From Chondrosia reniformis (lineage: Eukaryota; Porifera; Demospongiae; Chondrillida; Chondrillidae): a stretch of 64,000 bases of DNA. Positions within the stretch are counted from its first letter, which is position 1. Each line of letters starts with the position of its first letter. The notes under the pieces were generated by a model, which worked only from the letters and a program-made list of their open reading frames with translations, was not told the DNA's origin and made no database searches. The stretch lies in NCBI GenBank assembly GCA_947172415.1, contig OX359192.1:4404501-4468500 (forward strand), written 5' to 3'. Shown here piece by piece: positions 57,518 through 64,000 of the stretch. Position numbers and translations under genes: made by a program.

Positions 57518-60144
57518 GTAAAGATATGGGATATATTTGGCAAAAACTATGGGATATATTAGTCTAATACTATAGATAATTTTATGGGATGTATTCGGCA
57601 AAAACTAAGGGATGTCTTAGGCAAAATTATGGGATATATAGGGCAAAAATTATGGGATATACTATGGGATATATTTGTCAAAAGCTATTGGATATGTTAG
57701 ACAAAAACGAAGGGGTATTTTGGGTAAATCTATAGGATATTTATCGGATATAATTGACAAAATTTTTTAAATATATAATTGGATATGTTAAGCCAAAACT
57801 GAGGGATATATTAGGAAAACTATGGGTTATATTGGGCTAAGACTTTAGGTTATTTTATGTTATATATTCGGCAAAAACTATACATATATTGGGCAAAAAT
57901 TATGGAATATATTATGGGATATATTTGTTAAACGTTTTTTGAAATATTAGGCAAAATTATAGGATATATTTGAAAAAATATGGGATATATTTGGCAAAAA
58001 CTCTGGAATATATTGGGCTAAGACTATAGGTTATTTTATAGGATATATTTGCAAAAACTATGATATATTGGCAAAAATTTTGGGATATATTATAGGATAT
58101 ATTGGTTAAAAATTGTTGGATATATTTGTCAAAACTAGGCAATATAGTGGTCCATTGGATATATTAAGCAAAAACTAAGTAATGTATTAGGCAAAATTAT
58201 GGGATATAAAAGGCAAAAATTATGGTATATACTATGGGATATATTTGACAAAAAACGAAGGGGATATATTTGTAAAACTATGGGATTTATTCAGAAAGAC
58301 TATGGGATATAGTGGGCAAAAACTATGGGATATATTGGGCTAAGACTATAGGTTATAATATGGGCTATATTTGGCAAAATTATTGGATATAATTGGAAAA
58401 ATATATAATATATTTGTCAAAAATTATGGGATATATTTTAAAAATATGGGATATACCAGTCCATTGGATATATTAATTAAAATCTATGGGTTATATTAAG
58501 CAAAAATTATGAGATATATAAATTAAAAATTATGGTATATACTATGGGATATAGTCGTCAAAAGCTATGGGATATATTTGACCAAACATAATGGGTATAT
58601 TGGGTAAATTTATGGGATATATTATGGGATTTAATAGGCAATATTTTTAAATAATTGGACATATTAAGCAAAAAGTAAGGGATATATGAGGCAAAATTAT
58701 GGGATATATTTGGAAAAAATTATGGGATATATTTGCAACACTATGGGATATTTTGGCCTAAACTATAAGTTAAAGTATGGAATATATTTGGCAAAAATTA
58801 CAGGATTTATTTAGTTAAAATATGGGATATATTTGGCAAAAACTGTGGGATATATTGGTCTAATACTATAGATAATATTATGGGATGTATTCGGCATTCG
58901 GATATGTTGGGTAAAAACTAAAGGGTATATTGGGTAAAACTATGGGATATTTTATGGGATATTATTGGGAATATCTTAAAATAATTGGATATATTAAGGA
59001 AAAACGGAGGGATATTTAAGGTAACTTATAGGATATATTTGGCAAATATTATGGGAAATATTTACAAAAACTATGGGATATATTCAGAAAACTATGGGAC
59101 ATATTTGGCAAAACCTTTGTGATGTATTGGGGTAAGACTTTAGGTTATTTATGGGATATATTCGGCAACAACTATGGTATATATTGGGCAAACATTATGG
59201 GTTGTTTTATGGAAAATATTGGTTAAAATTTTTTGGATATATTTGGCAAAACTATAGGATATACTGGTCCATTGGATATATTAAGCAAAAAGTAAAGGAT
59301 ATATTAGGCAAATTATGGAATATATTGGGCAAATATTATGTTACATACTATGGGATATATTTGTCAAAAGCTATGGTATATATTTGACAAAAACTAAGGG
59401 GTATATTGTGTAAAACTATGGGATATATTATGGGATATAATTGGCAATATTTTTAAACAATTGTATATATTAAGCAAAAACAAAGGGATATATTATGCAA
59501 AATTTTGGGATATATAGGGCAAACATTAAGGGATATAATATGGGATATAATTGTCAAAAGTTATGGGATATAGTTAACAAAAACTAAGGGATATATTGCC
59601 AAAAACTAAGGGATATATGGGGCTAAGACTATAAGTTATTTTATGGGATATATTCGGCAAAACTATGGGATATATTAGTCAAAATTACGGTATTTATACA
59701 GCAAAAATTATGGGAAAAACTATGGGATATAATCCAAATTGTTTTAATTATTGAATATATTCAGAAAAAGTGAGGGATATATCAGGCAAAATTACGGGAT
59801 AATTTGGCAAAAAACTATGGGATATATTTTCAAAAATATGGGATATATTCGGTAAAACTATGTGATATATAGGGCAAAAACTATGTGATATATTGGGCTA
59901 AGTCTATAAGTTATTAAATGGGATATATTGGGCAAAAATTATGGGATATATTTGGGATATATATGGCAAATACTATAGGATATATTGGCCTAAGACTATT
60001 GGTTATATTATGGGATATATTCGGCAACAACTATGGGATATATTGGGCCAAAATTATGGGATATATGGGTTTATAATTGTGGGATATATTTGGCAAAACT
60101 ATGGGATATACTGGTCCATTGGATATATTAAGCAAAAAGTAAGG
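57518..60144 (+). repeat. 23-bp satellite, block 2
   Basis: Continuation of the GGGATATATT array up to the Gypsy element. No gene is seen. Confidence 0.95.
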
Positions 60145-60149
60145 GATAT
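60145..60149 (+). repeat. Left 5-bp target duplication of Gypsy element
   Basis: GATAT, repeated at 63289-63293 after the 3' LTR. A 5-bp duplication fits Gypsy-type integration. Confidence 0.75.
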
Positions 60150-60355
60150 CTAGCATAGTAACTAACTAACTACTGCATGCATAGTAAACATCCTGTTATG
60201 ATTTTATATTGCTGCTGTATCAGTTAGTTTGTAATTTAGCTTTCTAGAACTTTCTGTGATGTATAAATGTTATTGTACAGAACTTAATAATCTTCTTTTA
60301 CCCGAAAGTGACTCGAGTACGGTTAAGCAGTGTTACGATAATATAACGTGTCACA
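60150..60355 (+). repeat. 5' LTR
   Basis: Runs from CTAGCATAGTAAC to CGTGTCACA. Relative to the 3' LTR its first bases are altered (CTAGC instead of TGTAGC), and there are about ten substitutions and two small indels. TATAAAT at 60262-60268 may be its TATA box; the 3' LTR has TATATAT there. Confidence 0.88.
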
Positions 60356-60356
60356 T

Positions 60357-60373
60357 TGGTGACCCCAACATCC
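60357..60373 (+). other. Primer binding site, tRNA-Trp-like
   Basis: TGGTGACCCCAACATC begins one base after the 5' LTR. Its first ten bases match the complement of a tRNA-Trp 3' end, the primer used by CsRn1-type Gypsy elements. Confidence 0.7.
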
Positions 60374-60396
60374 TATACCTGATACTACTGATCTCG

Positions 60397-61160
60397 ATGG
60401 CAACTCTGCAACACAAAGGGACAAACCAACCAGCCATTAGTCCGTTTCCGTCAAGATTCCCCCGTTTTGGCCTACTGATCCACAAGTGTGGCTCACCCAA
60501 GTTGAGGCCCAATTCACAACCTGCAATATCAGTTTGCAGAAAACACGCTTCGACTATGTTGTCGCCTCTCTTGCCCCCGAATTCGCTACGGAAGTCCGCG
60601 ATCTTATCCTCAAACGGCCAGAGGAAGACCCTTATGACGCCCTTAAGGAACAGCTAATCCGCTGCACAGCAGCTTCGGAACAATGCCGTCTTCAAATGCT
60701 TTTTAACGCTGAGAAACTTGGCTACAGTAAGCCAACTCAACTTCTGCGATGGATGCAACAACTCCTTTGACTCGGCAGTACCAGAGCCAGATAGCTCCTT
60801 CCTTAGGGAACTCTTCCTGCAGCACTTATGAGGTAGTGTTAGAATGGTTATAGCCTCTACAGGTAATGCTATGTCCCTCGAGGCTCTTGCCCAAATGGCA
60901 GACAAAATCGTAGAAGTTGCAACGCCTACGATCTCCGCAATTAATGCCCCCCATATTTCATCCGAAGTGGACCAGCAACGGAAGGAAGTTGCACACCTCA
61001 GAGAGATTATCTCCTCCCTTAACACATCACGGGTAGCTCCAGACCCTCTCGCTCAAGAGGACGCTCACCCAGCCCACACCCAGCAAATTCTACTCCCACC
61101 ACTTGTTGGTATCATCGCCGTTTTGGGGAAAAACTTGCAAGTGCAACTCATCTTGTGACT
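60397..61160 (+). pseudogene. Gypsy gag, frameshifted
   Basis: The structural protein of the element's particle. From ATG 60397 (MATLQHKGTNQPAISPF) a frameshift near 60450 leads to KIPPFWPTDPQVWLTQVEA and YVVASLAPEFATEVRDLIL up to a stop at 60768. Another frame resumes with MVIASTGNAMSLEALAQMAD. The zinc-knuckle start CWYHRRFGEK is visible in a third frame near 61103, but the second half of the CHCC knuckle is not preserved. The wording of the blocks is typical of CsRn1-like gag. Confidence 0.8.
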
Positions 61161-61188
61161 ATTCGGGAAGCGAACCGGCCAGTCGCTA

Positions 61189-61641
61189 GTGGCGACGAGC
61201 TTTACTGGACTACAAGCAAGTCGCCTCTTCTTTATTAAGGAACGAGTAACTGTTATGCATTTTCTGGTGGACACGGGAGCTGAAGTGAGTGTTATTCCTA
61301 GATCTCTTACTGCAGGTATCCCTCAATCCTCTCCACAACCAGGGATCACCTTACAAGCAGTCAACCACTCCCCTATTATAACTTTTGGTAATTGCTCCAT
61401 TACTCTCAACATTAGTTTACCTCATTCCTTTCGTTGGATGTTTGTCATAGCCGATGTGAAACATGCTATATTAGGAGCTGACTTTCTTCGTCATTACAAC
61501 CCCTTGGTGGATGTCAAACACAGTGCCTTAGTAGACACCCTCACACACCTGCAGGTACATGGTTTACTGACTCAGGAAGCATCTCCCAGCCCCAGTCTAC
61601 CAGACGTAGTTCCTCAGGATGTTTGCACCCATTCTGGCTAA
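61189..61641 (+). pseudogene. Gypsy aspartic protease region
   Basis: Contains LVDTGAEVSVIP, the active-site loop of a retroviral-type aspartic protease that cleaves the polyprotein, then ILGADFL, the second conserved block. Its frame differs from part of gag. It ends at a TAA at 61639 before the RT. Confidence 0.82.
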
Positions 61642-61734
61642 ATTCCCGTCCATAGTTCGCCCCCACCAAAAGGAACCAGCCCCTACAGCATGGAGTAACC
61701 CATTATATTAATACTACTGGTCCCCCAGTCAGTG

Positions 61735-62310
61735 CCCACCCTCGTCGGTTGCCTCCTGAGTGCCTACATATTGCCCGTCAGGAATTCAACCGTATATTGG
61801 AATTGGGAATTATTCAGTCTTCTTCCAGTTCCTGGGCCTCACCTCTGCACATGGTCCCCTAAAAGACACCAGGAGACTGGTGCCCTTGTGGAGACTATAG
61901 GGCACTTAATGCCATCACGCAACCCGACTGCTATCCCATCCCTCACATTCAGGACTTTGCCGCATCCGTCCATGGAGCCACCATTTTCTCTTAATTAGAT
62001 CTGGTACGTGCTTACCATCAAATCCCTGTGGAGTCCGTTGATGTTCCAAAGACTGTTGTCATCACACCATTCGGCTTGTTTGAGTTTCTACCCATGCCAT
62101 ATGGCTTGCACAATGCCGCTCAGACCTTCCAGCATTTGATTGATCAGGTCCTACGTGGTTTGACCCACAGCTACGCCTATATTGACGATATCCTCATTGC
62201 TAGTACCACCAAAGAAGACCATAAAGTTCACCTCCGACAGGTCTTCACACGTCTCAGAAAGCATGGGATCCTGATTAACCCCTCCAAGTGCCAAGTGTGT
62301 CCTTGGTGCA
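61735..62310 (+). pseudogene. Gypsy reverse transcriptase, with internal stops
   Basis: Copies the RNA genome into DNA. One frame reads LPPECLHIARQEFNRILELG, a stop in place of a residue before KTPGDW, then [20 protein letters not shown], another stop before LDLVRAYHQIP (motif A, Asp in LDL), ITPFGLFEFLPMPYGL (motif B) and YAYIDDILIAS (motif C, catalytic YIDD near 62176-62190). A frameshift near 62295 ends this part. Confidence 0.85.
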
Positions 62311-62979
62311 GAGTCGCTGGAGTTCCTCGGGCGTCATGTGGACAGACATGGTATTCAACCAGTAGAGGGTAAGGTGACAGTTATCCGACAGTTTCCTCAG
62401 CCCACCACCCAGCGCAAATTACGTCAGTTTTTAGGATTGATCAACTTTTATCATCGCTTCATCCGTGACTTCGCAAAGATCCTACAACCACTTAATGTAC
62501 TACTAGCTGTCCCATCTAAAGGTGAAGACAAACACCTAATTTGGACGGAACAGGCTGTTTCTGCCTTTAACCAGGTAAAGAAGGCTCTAGCCAAGGCCAC
62601 CCTTCTATTTCATCCACAACCTGATGCCCCCACTTTCCTCATTACTGACACATCAGATGTGGCTGTCTGTGCTGTACTACAACAACTTATGGGAGCATTG
62701 TGGAGCCCAATTGTTTACTTTCCTAGAAAACTTCATCCAGCTGAAACTAAGTATAGCACCTTCGACCGTGAGCTCCTAGCTATCTATTTAGCAAACAAGC
62801 ACTTTCGTCACTTTCTGGAAAGTAGGATATTTTACTTGATTACTGACCACAAACCCCTTACCTTTGTTTTCTCTACCCAGACTAAGCAGCATTCTCCTCG
62901 GCAGATACGACACCTGGACTTCATTTCACAGTTCACCAGATATCCGGCATATCAAAGGTGTAGACAACACAGCAGCTGA
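62296..62979 (+). pseudogene. Gypsy RT thumb and RNase H
   Basis: Follows the RT in another frame: LRQFLGLINFYHRFIRDFA (thumb), then RNase H with TDTSDVAVCAVLQQ, FDRELLAIYLANKHFRHFLE and ITDHKPLTFVF. The acidic residues expected of RNase H are present. The family's next block (IRHIKGVDNTAADALSHLE) lies in a third frame at about 62935-63000. No integrase follows. Confidence 0.85.
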
Positions 62980-63062
62980 TGCCCTGTCCCACTTGGAGCT
63001 GGATGCATGGTCATTTTCCGGACCGTTTCACTTTATCATGTATCATTTGTTAGCTACTTACT

Positions 63063-63075
63063 GGAGGGGGAGCAC
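63063..63075 (+). other. Polypurine tract
   Basis: GGAGGGGGAGCAC directly before the TG of the 3' LTR. Primer for plus-strand DNA synthesis. Confidence 0.8.
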
Positions 63076-63288
63076 TGTAGCATAGTAACTAACTACTGCA
63101 TGCATACGCATGCATAGCAAACATCCTGTGATGATTTTATATTGCTGCTGTGTCTGTTGGTTTGTAATTTAGCTTTCTAGAACTTTCTGTGATGTATATA
63201 TGCTATTGTACAGAACTTAATAATCTTCTTTTACCCGAAAGTGACTCGAGTACTGTTAAGCAGTGTTACGATAATATAACTCGTCACA
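63076..63288 (+). repeat. 3' LTR
   Basis: TGTAGCATAGTAAC to CTCGTCACA. Has an extra 10 bp near GCATGCATACGCATGC and lacks a 4-bp AACT repeat found in the 5' LTR. Confidence 0.88.
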
Positions 63289-64000
63289 GATATATTAGGC
63301 TAAATTATGGGATATATAGTGTACAAATTATGGGTTATACTATGGGATATATTTGGCAAAAGCTATTAGATATTTTTGACAAAAACTAATGGGTATATTG
63401 GGCAAAACTATGGGATATATTATGGGATATAATTGGCTATATTTTCAAATATTTGGATATATTAAGCAAAACCTGAGGGATAAAGTAGGCAAAATTATGG
63501 GATGTATTTGGCAAAACATATGGGATATATTTGGCAAAACTTGGGATCTACTGGTCCATTGGATATATTAAACAAACACAAAGGGATATATTAAGCAAAA
63601 GTATGGGATAGATTTGGTAAAATTTTTGGATATATTTGCGAAAACTATGGAATATAATCGGAAAGACTATGGGATATATTGGGCAAAACTCAGGGATATA
63701 TTGGGATAAGACTATAGGTTATAATATGGGATATAGTTGGCAAAAGTTATGGGATATATTTGGAAAAAATATAGCATATATTTGGCAAAAACTATGGGGT
63801 ACATTGGGCTAAGATTATAGATTTTTTTATGGGATATATTCTGCAAAATCTATGGGATATCTTGAGCAAAAATTATGGGATATACTATTGGCTATATTGG
63901 TTAAAAAGTGTTGGATATATTTGGCAAAAATTATTGTATATATTGGGCAAAAATTCTTCGATATATTTGGCACAACTATGGGATAAACTGGTCCATTGGA
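63289..64000 (+). repeat. 23-bp satellite, block 3
   Basis: Begins with the right GATAT target duplication of the Gypsy element and continues the GGGATATATT array to the end of the window, with the CTGGTCCATTGGA marker at 63550 and 63987. Confidence 0.95.

Larger units (their letters stand above)
60150..63288 (+). mobile_element. Gypsy (CsRn1-like) LTR retrotransposon lacking integrase
   Basis: A 3139-bp element with LTRs of about 206 and 213 bp, a 5-bp target duplication, a primer site, gag, protease, RT and RNase H, then the polypurine tract. Intact relatives are nearly 5 kb; here the RNase H is followed within about 100 bases by the 3' LTR, so integrase and the rest of pol are deleted. 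Frameshifts and stops occur throughout. The gag and the primer site place it near the CsRn1 lineage. Confidence 0.88.

Noticed and set aside
52371..59387. Many 60-99-codon open frames with Gly-Tyr-Ile and Trp-Asp-Ile repeats on both strands
   Set aside because: They arise because the 23-bp satellite lacks stops in some frames; peptide period equals three repeat units. Not genes.

Overview
This window looks like repeat-rich DNA from a non-vertebrate metazoan, probably an aquatic one. It is AT-rich, carries spliced genes and a TATA/CCAAT promoter, and holds mobile elements typical of cnidarians, sponges, molluscs and flatworms: an R2/HERO-like element with a restriction-like endonuclease, a CsRn1-type Gypsy element with a tRNA-Trp-like primer site, a Penelope-like fragment and a pogo-like MITE. 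The species cannot be named from the sequence. There is no rRNA or CRISPR array, I recognised no tRNA gene, and no gene is clearly intact.

Layout. 1-31076 is a satellite of about 13 bp (TACTAGTTGTATG, with the palindrome ACTAGT in each unit). It is organised into higher-order repeats, each containing a 348-bp element with hairpin ends. Later insertions are a pogo-like MITE (12410-12855), a 4.36-kb R2/HERO-like retrotransposon flanked by a 140-bp target duplication (15459-19817), and a TIR/foldback element (29832-30498). 31077-32254 and 41306-42333 are two parts of one 122-bp satellite, split by about 9 kb of non-satellite DNA. That DNA holds a small gene-like ORF with a TATA/CCAAT promoter, a wrecked gene of an uncharacterised family on the minus strand, and an APE-type LINE inserted inside that gene.

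The 13-bp satellite returns at 42334-49968. It is interrupted by a 3.07-kb DDE transposon with 30-bp TIRs and an apparent intron (42988-46055), and by a Penelope-like fragment carrying a hammerhead-ribozyme-like motif (46935-47850). At a 16-bp palindrome (49961-49976) the satellite flips orientation and runs inverted to 52143. From 52144 to the end a different satellite takes over (about 23 bp, core ATGGGATATATT). It is interrupted by a 412-bp element with 77-bp terminal direct repeats and a 12-bp target duplication (57094-57505), and by a Gypsy/CsRn1 element that has lost its integrase (60150-63288).

How it fits together. The window reads as a heterochromatin-like satellite domain in which nearly every non-satellite segment is a mobile element or its debris. 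The least damaged coding unit is the R2/HERO-like ORF, which needs only one in-frame TAG (18191-18193) explained. The most unusual observations are its 140-bp target duplication, the hammerhead-like motif in the Penelope-like fragment, the possible retrozyme-like 412-bp element, and the roughly 5.2-5.8-kb spacing of the hairpin-ended 348-bp element within the satellite.
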